Shown here: piece by piece, positions 1-17,317 of the stretch
How the letters are laid out: every line of letters begins with the position of its first letter
Position numbering within the stretch: position 1 is the first letter of the stretch
Assembly (NCBI GenBank): GCA_002104945.1
Contig: MCFH01000028.1
Span: 372,001-436,000, forward strand
Origin: Piromyces finnis
Lineage: Eukaryota > Neocallimastigomycota > Neocallimastigomycetes > Neocallimastigales > Neocallimastigaceae
Reading direction: 5' to 3'
Length of the DNA stretch: 64,000 nucleotides
Notes under the pieces: generated by a model
What the model saw: the letters and a program-made list of their open reading frames with translations, nothing else
Database searches by the model: none
Told to the model about the DNA's origin: nothing
Program-made: the position numbers and the translations under genes

Positions 1-1
1 A

Positions 2-948
2 TTAAGTTTAGGTAAATTAGATAACCCAGTTTGTAAGAGAAACAATCCATGGATTGAATCAATTATTATCACTGACCAACCAACCTCTGAACCAGAGTAA
101 TTATTCTTTATTAAAATTTAATAATTTATAAAATTCATCATTAATAGGGAAAAAAATGACTTTAATAAATGTTTTGCTTTTTTGATTTTGAACCATTTTA
201 AAATTTTTATTTACCATCTATTATCATTATTATTATTATTATTATTATTAATTTTATAAATAAATTTTTATATCCACACTATAATCTATAGTATTGATAA
301 GATTTTATCTGAAGAACCACCATTACCACCAAAAAAGACACTTACCGTTACTGTCAGAATTCCATCCAATCTTGACAAGAAGGACGCTGATGTTGAAGCT
401 GTTGTTGTTGAATTAACCGAATTAGTTATTCGTATTATTGATTTCATTGGTGAAAATGGAAGAGTCGATAATGATGTAAGTTTTTTTTTTTTTTTTTTTT
501 AGAAAATTAATAACAAAAATCAAATTTATAACCTATTTATTTATTTAGACAAGAAACAAGTTAAAGAAGGCAAGAGATAATGCCAAGGCTGCTATTACAC
601 ACAAGATTGAAGAAAAGAATAAAGAAGTATGATATTTATTTTTGAATTTATAATTATTATATAATTTTGTGTGGAAATTGAAAAAGAAAAAAAAAAGAAC
701 TATTGAAATTTTTTTTAAATAACTTATGACTATTTACTAATTCCTATTAATATTATTATTCTTTATTCTTTCCGATTAAAAAAAAAAAGGAATTAAATAA
801 AAAGAAGATTGAACAAAAGCGTGCTCGTGCTGCTGAAATAACAAAGATGAGTGCCGATAAGCAAAGAAAATATGAAGAAAAGCTTCGTAAGCAAGAACTT
901 AAAAAATCACTTAAGAAGAAGGCTAAGAAGGCTAAGATGATTATTTAA
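2..948 (+). CDS. CCDC47: CCDC47-like ER membrane protein (DUF1682 family), 3' end only
   Basis: The window opens inside this gene. Four exons join in frame: 2-96, 292-475, 549-626 and 790-948 (stop TAA). All three introns are GT-AG and fall in poly-T/A sequence. The visible C-terminal 171 residues contain a beta-type segment (KKTLTVTVRIP), a helix (ELTELVIRIIDFIG), then a long Lys/Arg/Glu-rich helix ending KKAKKAKMII. Animal CCDC47 has the same order: a helix near LVIYIID, then a charged coiled coil with an EKQRRLEEA-like stretch (here DKQRKYEEK) and a poly-Lys end. CCDC47 belongs to the PAT complex, which chaperones multipass proteins at the ER translocon. The lumenal and membrane parts lie upstream of the window. 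The gene is followed by more than 5 kb of non-coding DNA. The family call rests on C-terminal similarity only. Confidence 0.72.
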
Positions 949-3900
949 GGTGTAAATGAGATATCAAAAAAAAAAAAAATAAATATTTATTTTCAAAATA
1001 AATTTAAATAGCAAAAAAAAAAAAAAAAAAAAAAGGAGGAAAAACTCTTTAAAAAAAAAAGCAATGATATTTTAGAAAATAAGAAAAAAGAAAAAATAAG
1101 ATTTGATGTCAAAATCCCTTTTTCATCTTTTTTACGCATCAATAATTATTTTACTATTATATATATAATTTAAAAAATAAATAAAATAAAAAATAAATGA
1201 AAAAATAATAATATACATATATGCAAAAAAAAAAAAAAAACACCGATTTTTTTTTTTTTTTTTTAATAATTTTTATTAAAGTATTCATGATAAAAAAAAA
1301 TGTATGGAAAATTTTTAATTTAAATTTTTAAAGTAAAAAAAAATCACACATTCATAAAAAAAAAAAAAAAGTACTTTTTAAAGTTACCACAAATAAAGAA
1401 TACAAATTTTGGGTTATATATATATATGTTATATACATGTATATCACATTCTTTTTAGGTAGCGGTAATAAATTTTAGTGAATAAGTGGTTCCTAAAAGT
1501 GTTGTAAAAATATTTCTATTTAATAAAGTTTTTTTTTTTTTATTAAAGTTAAATAGACTACAATGTATAAGACAAAAAATAGATAAATTGTATAGTATAT
1601 AAAATTTTTTTAAAGTAGTCACATTAATCCTATGGATATAAACTTTAAATTATAATTCTAGCCAAAGAAGGTATATTTAATACATTGGAAGACAATACCA
1701 AATTTGTATTAATAAATCTTATCAAAGAATTAAAAAAAAAAAAAAAAAAAAAAATCCTAAATTTAATGAATAATCCAACAAACCCTAAAGCCTAAAATTT
1801 TTTAAAAGTACTTGGTATATTATTCTTTTTAAATTAAATATATTCATTAAATGAATAAAAAAAAATATTTTACTTTTTAAAAAAAGCCTATTTTTTTTAT
1901 TCTCCTCTTAAAAATAATAATGTATTTTTTTAAAAAAGTAAAATATTTTTTTTTTAAAAAAAAAAAAAAGTTTTATTAAATTACCTTAGGTATTCATGAA
2001 GAACCAAAGAACCAACCAACATTTCATTCATTATAATTTTAGATTTCATTTATTGTATGATGATTAAGACTTTTACTATTATTCTTAAAGAAAATTTTCA
2101 AATTCTTATATATTCAAATATTTTTATCTGGGTATACAACAATTACAACAATTATATATAATGTTATTATTTCCTTTTTTTTTTTTTTTCCCTTTAGCCA
2201 TATTTGTAGTAATCATAATTTATAGATATCTACTACTGGTATATCTTTATTTTTTTAATATCTACTCTCTATTTAATCTAACCTTTGAAATGATTGATAT
2301 TTAAATATTCCATCAAACATGTAATTTATTAAACGATTTAAATTATTGGTGGATATCTAATTTTTCTAAAAAAAATTAATATAATAAAATTACTTTGTGA
2401 TACATTAAAAAAAATCTTTTTTTTTAATGTGGTGTGAAAACATGTGAAATTTGTTTATAAGGCATTTTTAATATTAAATGAAAATTAAAAAAAGAAAGAA
2501 TTAAACTAAAAACAAGAATTATTTAAAGTTTAGTCAAAGGGAACGGCGGTATCAATCTTTCATGATAGAAAGAAATAGGCATTACTTTTTAAAATCAATT
2601 AAAAATTTCATCAATTTCAATTAAAAAAAAAAAAAGAAATATGTAAATCATTTTAAATCTTTTAATTGAATATATTCTTTTAATTCTTCTTTCATCTTTA
2701 AACCTCTACTAATTAAAAGATAATATTTCTTTTATTAAAGTATATTATTTTCAATAAATAAAAGCCTTTTTTTCAAATAATTAATGCCTTTATCTCTTTT
2801 GAATTAGAATATAAAAAAATTTAACTTTTTACAAATATTAATTTTTTTTTTTAGAATATTTCTTTTTTTCTAATGATTATTAGAAAAATAGAAAAATTCT
2901 AAAATGCGTCAAGGTACTTTTTCCCTTTGAAAAAAAAAAAAAGCTATTATGACAGTAGAAAAATAGAAAAAACAAATTTATTAACCATTCAATTTTCGTT
3001 TAAATTAAATAATTAGTATCTTTTCATTATTCATATGATAAAAAAAAAAAGTGTCTTTTTTTGATAGAATGAAATATCACTATTTAATACAATATTATAA
3101 TTAATAATAAAATGGTTTTTATTAGAATAATACTATTTATTATTATCTTATTCTTATAGTTCATATCCTCTCAAAAAACGATGCGAGAGTTTACTAGATC
3201 ATGATATCCTATGATATTACCTGTTAAGATGATCATCTTTCATCCTTTCATTTTATTTTTAATTATTTATATTTACTTAATCACATGATTAATTTCTTTG
3301 TTCAACAATTTAAATTAAATATTTATTGTATTTAATATACATTATTGTATGCAAATAAAATTATTTCCAAGAAATTTAAATTGTGGATATTTTAATATAA
3401 TATTTAAAAAAATCATATGAAAATAGTAAAATTAATATCAAAAAAAAAAAAAAATTTACTTTAGCAAATATAAATTCTTATTCTTCATACAGGAATATCG
3501 AAGACAAACGACTCTACAATAATACATTTTATTTTTAAATATAAAATTATATTTAAAAATTCAATTAATTATAAGTATTTAAAAAATTCTTGGATAAATT
3601 TATTTGACCTTTTCATTTTACCAAGCTATTCTTCTTTGCAAATAATGAATTATCGAAGTCTATCTGTTAGTGGCTAGTATTAATAAAGAAATAATTTATT
3701 TTTTTAAGATGTTCATTCGCATAAATACAACTATTGGTTTACTTGTTAGCTAGCAAGTTATTTGCTATAAAAATAATGGTAAAATACTAAAATGAAATTA
3801 AAGAAAAATATATATTAAATGAAATGAAATAATACCTAATTTATAAATATTTTATTAAATAATACATTTATTTAATAAAGCATTCATATTAAAAAGTTAA

Positions 3901-6518
3901 AATATCAAAAAGACATTAATGGCTTTAATTCAATCAAATTTAGTGTTAGAAATAAGGGATGATGATGGTAGTAAAAGATCTTCAACAAATATAATAAGAA
4001 TAATAATATTAATAATACTAATATTATTATAAATAAATAGGATATCTATAGGATATATTATATTTTGCAATTAATAATTAAGAATAATGGTAATAAATTT
4101 ATTTTACATTTTCATATGATTTTTTATTGTAAAAAAGTTTTAAAATATTAAATTAAAAAATTAAAAAATAATAGTCTTAAATATTTTTTAACCAAGAATT
4201 ATGTAGTGTTTTGTTGTTGCAGCCGCTGCTTCTATAGTAGTAAAAGTTGAATTCATCAAAAAAAAAAAGACTAGTATCTAAAAATCAATCAAAAAAGTAT
4301 CATGAAAAATAAATAATAATATATCATGTTTTATGAATAAGAAAAATAAATACAAATTATATTTTTAAAAAGAATAAAAACTTTAATTTTATCATTACTT
4401 TTTTTTTAATAGAAAACAGGAATTAATAAAAAGGTTGGTATATAGAAAAGTTTTTATTTTCAAAATGTTATTTGATGTTAATCGTATTTCACAAAATATC
4501 ATCATTCTCTCTTCCTTCCTTTTATTTTATTATGGCTAATTCCTACCAACTTTTAAACCATTTTGTCTTTTTTATTATGTACTATATTAATTACATTATA
4601 ATATATTATTTAATGTAAACATTTTATATATTAAAAAGTATGTTAAATATATATATTAATTTTTAATTCTTTAATGCTCAATAAAATTAAAATATTTGAT
4701 ATTTTAAATATAAATGAGTATTTAAATAATATATATTATAATATAATTTATAATATATTATATAATTAAAAATAATTAAAAATGAGAAATTTATTTATGA
4801 TTTAAAAAATTAGAATGGATTTATTTTTAAATAAAATATAATTTATTATATATGTGTAATATATTTGGAATAATTATTTCAATATAATTTTATTTATTAA
4901 AATATATTAACAATAGATTTATTTTATTTTTTTTATGAAAAAAGAATATGAATATTTTGTAAAAATTTAAAAAATAATTCTATTCAATGCTTTTATTAAT
5001 ATATGAATGAATTATATTTAATATATGGATAGATTAAATTATAATTATATTTTAATATTCTATTTATTGACTTAAACAAATCATGCACTTCAAAGGAATG
5101 ATGGTAGAAGAGGAGGAGGAAGAATAAATCAATAAAGAAAAAAGTAAAAATAGGCATAGAATATCAATCTTATAAAAACAAAGAAATACTATTAAGCTAT
5201 CATAATTTTATATTAATAAATAGAGCGATGAGGTTGTTGGGATGATAAATAAATAAGTTAACTAAGGATAAATATAAAAAAAAACCATAATTATTAATAA
5301 AAAAAAAACATTAAATGCTATTAAAATAAAATAAAATGAAATAAATGAATGAATGAAATAAATAAATAAATAAATTTTTAATTTTCATATGGAAATGACT
5401 CAAAAAATAAAAAATTTTTTTATTATTTTTATTTTAAATTATCACTAATATATAAAGGAAAAACTATTAATAAATAAAAAAAAAAAAGCATATTTATAAA
5501 AGAAAAAATAGCCTTAAAATATTCCAGTTTTTTTTTTTTTTTTTTTTTTTTTAAATAATAAAGTAAAAAAAAAAGTTACATTTATATAATAATTTATTAT
5601 TATATAGAAAGTGTTAGTTTCATTTTATATTTTATATTTATGGGTTATACTTATTTTTAATAGACAAAATAAAAAAATAGGTAGAATAAGTGGTATTTCA
5701 TTAAAATTAAAACATTTCAAATGAGCAAATAATTTTTTTTTAAAAAAGAAAAAAGATTAAAAGTTATAAAAAGTATTCTTGTAATTTTTTTCAAACAATT
5801 AATAATATAATAAACAAATAAAAGTGAACAGATGTATCCAATACTAATTATAATAAAATAATTTTTATAATGATTATTAAATATTATAAACATTTAAGAA
5901 AATATACAAATATATAGTGCTTTAAAAACCACTTTTTTTTTTTTACTTTAAAAAATGTTGAAATTTATTAATATAAAAACGAACTTACCCTTAAATTACT
6001 TAATATTATTTCAAGAATTAAAAATTTGAATATAGAATATACCAATAATACACAAAATAAGAAAATAAACGTATTAAAGTGTTAACCAATATTAATTATA
6101 TTAAAAAAAAACTTTTAACAATTAAATTTTGTTTAAATGTTATTAACATAATATTTTAATAGTTTATTAAATGCTAAATAATATATGAATATTAACCTTT
6201 TTTCTTTTTATACAAAAAATATATGTATAATATATAATCAATAAATAAATTTAGAGATTGTAAATTTATTCCTTGAAACCCATATAATTTGAAATCAACA
6301 TATCCTATAAATCAAATTATTCAGTAAAAATATTGTTATTTAATAAACACTTTTTTTTTTTAAAAAAAAAAAAAAAGAAAAAGAAAAAAGAAAAAAAATT
6401 TCATATTTTAAATAGAAGAAAGGAAAAAAAAAACAAAGGAAATAAATACATAGAAGAAAAAAAAAGCTATTTTTTTTATTTTACATTGTTTCTCCTTTTA
6501 TGAGTAAAAAGAAAAAAG
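949..6518. other. Long AT-rich intergenic region
   Basis: About 5.6 kb with no supportable coding exon. It holds many poly-A/T runs, short AATA/AATG tandem runs near 5335-5375, and a small hairpin whose arms at about 1857-1885 and 1924-1953 pair through the core TATTTTACTT. I saw no tRNA-like cloverleaf or snoRNA boxes. Confidence 0.6.
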
Positions 6519-8396
6519 ATGGACATTAATACATTATTATGTAATGATGACTCGAAAAATGGTATGTAATTTTTTTTAAAATTATATGTAAAATTTTGAT
6601 AAAGTTATTTATTTCATATAAATTATATTTAAATAGATAAAGATGTTGAAATGAAAAATTATGAAGAATATAATACTGCCAATTCTTGTAAATAAAATTC
6701 ACATTTATAGTTAAAAAATAATATTTAAAATTTTATTAATTTTCTTTTTTCTTTTTTGTATTATTAAGCTTCTAATGATAATTTACCAATGTTATCAGAA
6801 TTGAACACACAACCAAATTCTGGTTATGAATATGCAAATCCAGTATTATATTCTACAACATCTTCATCTAATGTTATGATTAGTAACAACAACAATGAAG
6901 ATATGCCAAATATGAAGGCATTATCAATTAATTCACCTACATCAGCTCCATTAACACCACCAACACCACCAACTAATATTATTAGTTCAAAATTAGATTC
7001 TCTATCAGGAATTGCTGCAGCAACAGCTGCATTAAGGCAAAGAAAACATGTTCGTAATAGTCCAAGACCAAGAAAATCAATATTATCCAGTGGCTCTGGA
7101 AGTCCTGGTGGCAATTATTGTCCTTACAACCCCACTGCAAGTTCTAGTCGTCATCGTTTTTTAAATCAACCACCACCAAATCATCCAATTTCAACAGCTA
7201 TTTTACGACATAATCGTATTCAAAATGGAATCAGAAATGTCGTAAGAGGCGTGTCAGATTCCTTATTTACTCACAATAATGAACGTCAATTAAATTTCTT
7301 CTCATTCCCTCGTTATAATCAAAATACCTCAGCAAATCAAGCAACATCATCCTCTCAAACAAACGCAACTACACCATCTTCCTCAACTTCTTATCAATCA
7401 TCCCAACAAACAATGCCAGATACGAATTTAAACCAAGATGATGTCAATCATGGTATAAAATGTTGTCTTCAATGGTTAAAATATGCCATTGTTCATTTAG
7501 ATCAAGAAATTAATTTATTAAGAAATATTGCTAATGAAAGTTTCCATTTATACTGTAATAATATACAAAATCGTAGAAACGCCAACTCTGATACCAATAA
7601 TAATTTGGATAACAAAGATAATTCTAATATGGAATCTGAATATCAAGGTTTAGATCCTTCTGCATCAACTGAAAATTCCAATCAACAAAATGGATTAAAT
7701 TCACAATTCCAATTAGGCTCAAATCAAGTTACCAATTATCGTAGAAAGTCTTTAGTTGAAATAAAAAGAGATATAGTTTATACTATCAGAAGAACAGTAG
7801 AAATAATAGTTAAAGGTGCTAGTAAATATTTACCTGATGAATCAAGAGTTATTATTCGTCGTTTTATACTTTCTTTACCTTCCCGCTTATCCAAATTAAC
7901 TCAAAGACCTGAAGCTATTAAACCTTCTATCACCAGTTCAACTAACGATGAAAACAAAGATTCTAATACCAATACATCAGAAATGTCAATGTCATCTTCT
8001 TACATGACAACATCAGAACAGCAAATGAATGATAAAAAGGATGAGCATGATAAAGCAGCAAAGGAAGAATCATTAAAAATCATGACATTAGCTACTGAAG
8101 GAAATGATATGTTAAAAAAAATGATGGATGTATTTGAAAAATCATTTCAAGAAAATAATAAAAATAATCTTGATAATGTTAACTTAATAAATACTAATGA
8201 AGGTTCCACCATAAATTACAACACCAATAAAATGTTTTATAATCCAATGAATGCAAATAATAATAATAACATGAAACTCCCTAAAATGAATAATAACAAT
8301 ACATATAATACGCCTAATAATACAACAAATTCAAATTATGTCATCAATGATTCAATGAGTTATAAAGAATCACAACGACCAGTAAATACAAATTAA
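6519..8396 (+). CDS. OPI1: Opi1-type transcriptional regulator of phospholipid (inositol) genes
   Basis: Three exons give 573 residues: 6519-6561, 6637-6687 and 6769-8396. The upstream ATG (MDINTLLCNDD) is preferred to the ATG at 6789 because two short exons splice to it in frame through GTATGT..ATAG and GTAAAT..TAAG introns. Three blocks match Opi1: CCLQWLKYAIVHLDQEI (about 263-280; yeast has a CLHLLKLANKQLSDKI-like helix), TIRRTVEII..SKYLPDES..RRFILSLPSRL (about 367-409; yeast has NSLPEPAR..ESLLNLPTNW), and LATEGNDMLKKMMDVFEKSF (about 470-490; yeast LAKESLEMVRNVMGVVD). In yeast, Opi1 senses phosphatidic acid at the ER and represses INO2/INO4-driven genes in the nucleus. A Pro/Ser-rich N-terminus and an Asn-rich C-terminus flank the blocks. 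I could not find a yeast-like FFAT motif. Confidence 0.82.
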
Positions 8397-11978
<3,582 letters not shown>

Positions 11979-14900
11979 ATGGCTAAGAATTTATTATATT
12001 TAAGTATTGTTTTATTTATAACTTACATTACTTTTGGTAATGGTTCAAGTACTTGTACTGAAGGAGAAGATGGTTTCATGGTAAAAAAAAAAAAAATAAG
12101 CTATAAAGAATATATAGATAGATATACAGATATATTTTATATATCTGTATATAAAATATAAATAGGAATTTTATAATTAATATTAAACAAACTATTTTTT
12201 TTTATTTTAATACAATTTATATTATGTAAACTTAAAAAAGTATTGTCAAGATCTTTCTTCTCAAGGTCAAGGTTTCTTAAAAAAAAGTAATGAAAATGAT
12301 ATCCCAAAACCTCTTTTACAAAAAAGAAACTCATCCAACACTTGCTTAAGTGGAGATAATGATGACGTTTATAAAATCGTTTCTGAATTTTCAATTTTTG
12401 CTTTTGACAAAGTTGAATCCATAACTTTCAAACTTTTTGGAAGATTAGCTGCAAAGAATCTTATTACCGCCCAAAAGTTAGAAATTTTACCAGATGGTGA
12501 TTACGATTGTAGAAATAATGAATTTAAATATTCCATTTATACAGATAAACTCTTAATAGGAAACTGGGGTGGTTCAATTAAGGGTGGTATTCATTATGGA
12601 AAAGAATATAAGCTTGAAAGTTATGGTATGAAGGATGAAATCTTAAGAAATAATTGTGAAATTTCAAATAATAGCTCTGACAATATTGATTTTGATGCTA
12701 TCGAAAAGAGAATAAATGAAATTTCTAGTCACTTATCAGAATTAAAGGCTAATTCAGAAGTAATTTATTTTCTTATTTATATTTTATTATTTCTATTTTA
12801 ATTTTAAAAAATAAAAATATTAATTAAAATAATTACATAATTACTAATAATTATATTTTATATATTTAATAAATAATTATAATTAATATCCTTAGATTAA
12901 AAATGTATACTCAAATTTACAAATTAATCTTAAAGAAGGTGTTAAAGAATATATTATTGATGCCAATGAATCAACTTTCAAACCATATGGAGGTTTCTCA
13001 TTTTCAATTAATAATAATTATAATCTTAAACCAGAAGATGTTACCATTATCATTAATTTCAAAGGAAAATCATTTACATTTGCAAATACAAATTACTCCA
13101 ATGATTTCGAAAATAGAATTGTTTGGAATATGCCAGAAGCCGAAAAAGTTAAAGTTGGTTCAGATTTCAAAGGTTTTATTATGGCTCCAAAAGCAGAGGT
13201 TACTTTAGATAATACTGCAATAGGAAAAAAGATCATTTGTAATTCCATTAAAGCTGACTATCCTGAAATTGCTGCTTTCTCCTTTAATGGTTGTATACCA
13301 ATCATGAAAGAAGGTGAAACTAAAGTTGAAAATATTACCACTACATCTTCAACATCTTTAACATCTTCAGCATCTTTAACATCTTCAACTTCTTTAACAT
13401 CTTCTTCCGCAGTTTCTTCACCAATAGCTACTCAAAATAGTTCACAAAATATTGATATTGATGGTTTACATAAAATTTGTTTAAGTGGTGAAAATGATGA
13501 TATTTATGATGTCGTTTCTGGTTTCTCAGTTTTTGCTTTTGATAAAATTGAAGCACAAAGTTTCAGTCTTAATGGAAGAGTAGCTGCAAAGAATCTTATT
13601 AATACCAACGGATTTAGTATCAGTCCAGGTGGTGATTGTAAACAAAAGAAATTTTACTCTATTTATACTAACGAATTAATCGCAGGAAGTTGGGGTGGCT
13701 CAGTTAATGGAGGTATTCATTATGGAGAAAAGTGTGATATTCCAGATTATATGAAAATCGCTATTTTGAATAATGGCTGCATGATTTCCAATGATAGTTC
13801 TGATAATATTGACTTTGATGCTATTGAAAAAAGAATGAATGAAATTTCTAGCCAATTATTAGAATTAAGTGCTAATTCAAAAGTAAAAATTAAATAAAAT
13901 AATTTTAATGTTTATATAAAAATAAATTTTAATAATATATTAAAATAAATATTAATAATAATATTTAATTATATTTAATACTATTTATTTTTTTTCATAA
14001 TTTATAAATATCTTTAGATTGAAAATTTAAACCCAAATTTACGAATTACTCTTAAAGAAGGTGTTAAAGAATATATTATTGATGCTAATGAATCAACCTT
14101 CAATCCATATGGAGGATACTCATTTGAAATTGTTAATAATGTTAATCTCAAACCAGAAGATGTTTCAATTATAGTTAATTTCAGAGGAAAATCAATTACA
14201 TTTACAAATGGTAGTATATCACTCAATGGATTCGAAAACAGAATTGTTTGGAACATGCCAGAAGCTGAAACTCTTAAAATTAGTAGTTTTGAATTAAAAG
14301 GTCTTATCATTGCTCCAAAAGCCACTGTTAACTTTTCAAGTGGTGTCTTAAATTCAAACTTAATCTGTAAATCTATTAAATCTGAAAATGTTTATTTTAC
14401 CACATCTAAATTTGATGGTTGCCTTCCAAATGTAAAAGCAATGAAGGAAGAAGTAGCTGAAGTTACTTCTGAAGTTACTACTACATCTGATGTTGAAACA
14501 GTTACTATTGAAAATATTCCTGTAACTACCACTACTACCACTACTACTACAACTACTACTACAACTACTACAACTCCAACTGCTACCACTACAACCACTA
14601 CTACTACCACTACTACAACTCCAACTACTACCACTACTACTACCACTACTACAACTCCAACTACTACCACTACTACCACTACTACTACAACTCCAACTAC
14701 TACCACTACTACCACTACTACTACAACTCCAACTACTACCACTACAACCACTACAACCACTACTACTACAACTACTACAACTCCAACTACTACCACTACT
14801 ACCACTACTACCACTACTACTACAACCACCACCACTACTACTACCACTGAAGAAGAAACGATTACTGAAGCTAATCCTACTACAACTCCTTCTATTGATA

Positions 14901-17283
14901 ATTCATCCAATATTTGTTTAAGTGGTGAAAATGATAATATTTATGATGTCGTTTCTGGTTTCTCAGTTTTTGCTTTTGATAAAATTGAAGCACAAAGTTT
15001 CAGTCTTAATGGAAGAGTAGCTGCAAAGAATCTTATTAATGTTAACGGATTTAGTATCAGTCCAGATGGTGATTGTAAACAAAAGAAATTTTACTCTGTT
15101 TATACTAACAAATTAATCGCAGGAAGTTGGAATGGCTCAGTTAATGGAGGTATTCATTATGGAGAAAAGTGTGATATTCCAGATTATATGAAAATCGCTA
15201 TTTTGAATAATGGCTGCATGATTTCCAATGATAGTTCTGATAATATTGACTTTGATGCTATTGAAAAAAGAATGAATGAAATTTCTAGCCAATTATTAGA
15301 ATTAAGTGCTAATTCAAAAGTAAAAATTAAATAAAATAATTTTAATGTTTATATAATAATAAATTTTAATAATATATTAAAATAATTATTAATAATAATA
15401 TTTAATAATATTTAATAATATTTAATACTATTTATTTTTTTTCATAATTTATAAATATCTTTAGATTGAAAATTTAAACCCAAATTTACGAATTACTCTT
15501 AAAGAAGGTGTTAAAGAATATATTATTGATGCTAATGAATCAACCTTCAATCCATATGGAGGATACTCATTTGAAATTGTTAATAATGTTAATCTCAAAC
15601 CAGAAGATGTTTCAATTATAGTTAATTTCAGAGGAAAATCAATTACATTTACAAATGGTAGTATATCACTCAATGGATTCGAAAACAGAATTGTTTGGAA
15701 CATGCCAGAAGCTGAAACTCTTAAAATTAGTAGTTTTGAATTAAAAGGTCTTATTATTGCTCCAAAAGCCACTGTTAACTTTTCAAGTGGTGTCTTAAAT
15801 TCAAACTTAATCTGTAAATCTATTAAATCTGAAAATGTTTATTTTACCACATCTAAATTTACTGGTTGTATTCCAAATCTATCAACTTCTTACGATGAAC
15901 CAGAAATCGAAACAGTCTACTTCAGAAATGAAACTATTTGTAGTGATGAAAACCAAAACAGAGAAATCAACTCTGATATTGTTTTCATCTTTGATGAAAG
16001 TTATTCAATGTGTAGTTATATTGAAGCTTTAAGAGATCGTTTAAGCAATTTAATTAAATACTTAAAAGAAGCAAATGCTAATGCAAGATTCTCCGTAATT
16101 GGTTTCGGTGGTATTCCACGTGTTTACAGTCCATTTACAGATAATACTGAAGCTTTATCAAAAGCATTTTCATCTCTTAACTGTAAACAAAGTGGTCAAG
16201 AATCAGGTTTGGAAGCAATAAGAATGTTCCTTAATAAATCCAAAATGTTCTATGATAGAACTAAATGGGGAAGTAAAAATTTATTCATAGAATCTGAAAA
16301 GTTAGAATGGAGAAAAGATAGTACTAGAACTATTATTCTTGTTACTGATGAAGATTCAGATCTTCCAGTCTACATGGAAAACAGAAACGCTTTACAAGTA
16401 AAGAATATTAACACAAACCCTGGTAGATTCTATATTAATAATGAATATAAAAAGGAAGATATTGATAAGTTAATGGGATACCCATATGTTTTCCAAGATA
16501 GAAATGCTCCAGCATATGACCCAAGTATATATATTGAACCTCCATTCAGTCCAGCAATTTTAACAAATGTAAATGGTATATTAACTTTCTATCGTAGTGG
16601 TACTCCTCTTGTTATAAGTGAAGCCTACCAAAACGAAATTGACGAAACTGCTGAATTGCTTATTAAGGAGAATGTTCAATTATTTATGTTATTAAATGAT
16701 AATTTAGCTGAAGCACAAGGTTCTAAAGTTGGAAACTCTCAATTTAATGAGAAGAATCCATATTGGAAAAATCTTAAAATTACATCATCGGATGATTCAT
16801 CAACAGTTACTGCTCAATACGGTAATCCATTATTAGATAAAGTTTCAAATTCAAATTACTCAAGAAGTAACGTTTTAAGTGAATTAAGAAAAAGACATCA
16901 AGAATCCAGTATTCAAGGTCAAATTTTAGCTAACAATGGATTCTGTCGTGCCTTTAATATAAAGGATTTCATTAAAGATAGTAATAATGATATAGTTAAT
17001 ATGTTCTACAAGACAGTTGTAACTACTATTGAAAGATGTATTGTTCAAAAAGTTCCAATTAAAGAAGAAACAACAACTACTACTGAAGAAGAAACTACTA
17101 CTAGTACAACTGAAACTACTACTACTACTACTGAAGAAGAAACTACTACTAGTACAACTGAAACTACTACTACTACTACTGAAGAAGAAACTACTACTAG
17201 TACAACTGAAACTACTACTACTACTACTACTGAAGAAGAAGAAACTACTTGCACAACTGAATATGAATTTGATACTTCTTCTT

Positions 17284-17317
<34 letters not shown>

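Noticed and set aside
949-6518. Search for tRNA, snRNA or snoRNA genes in the long spacers
   Set aside because: No cloverleaf with a GGTTCAAATCC-like arm or C/D boxes could be identified; a covariance-model scan would be decisive.
14392-14910. Reverse-strand poly-Val frame
   Set aside because: Antisense shadow of the Thr/Pro linker between surface modules.
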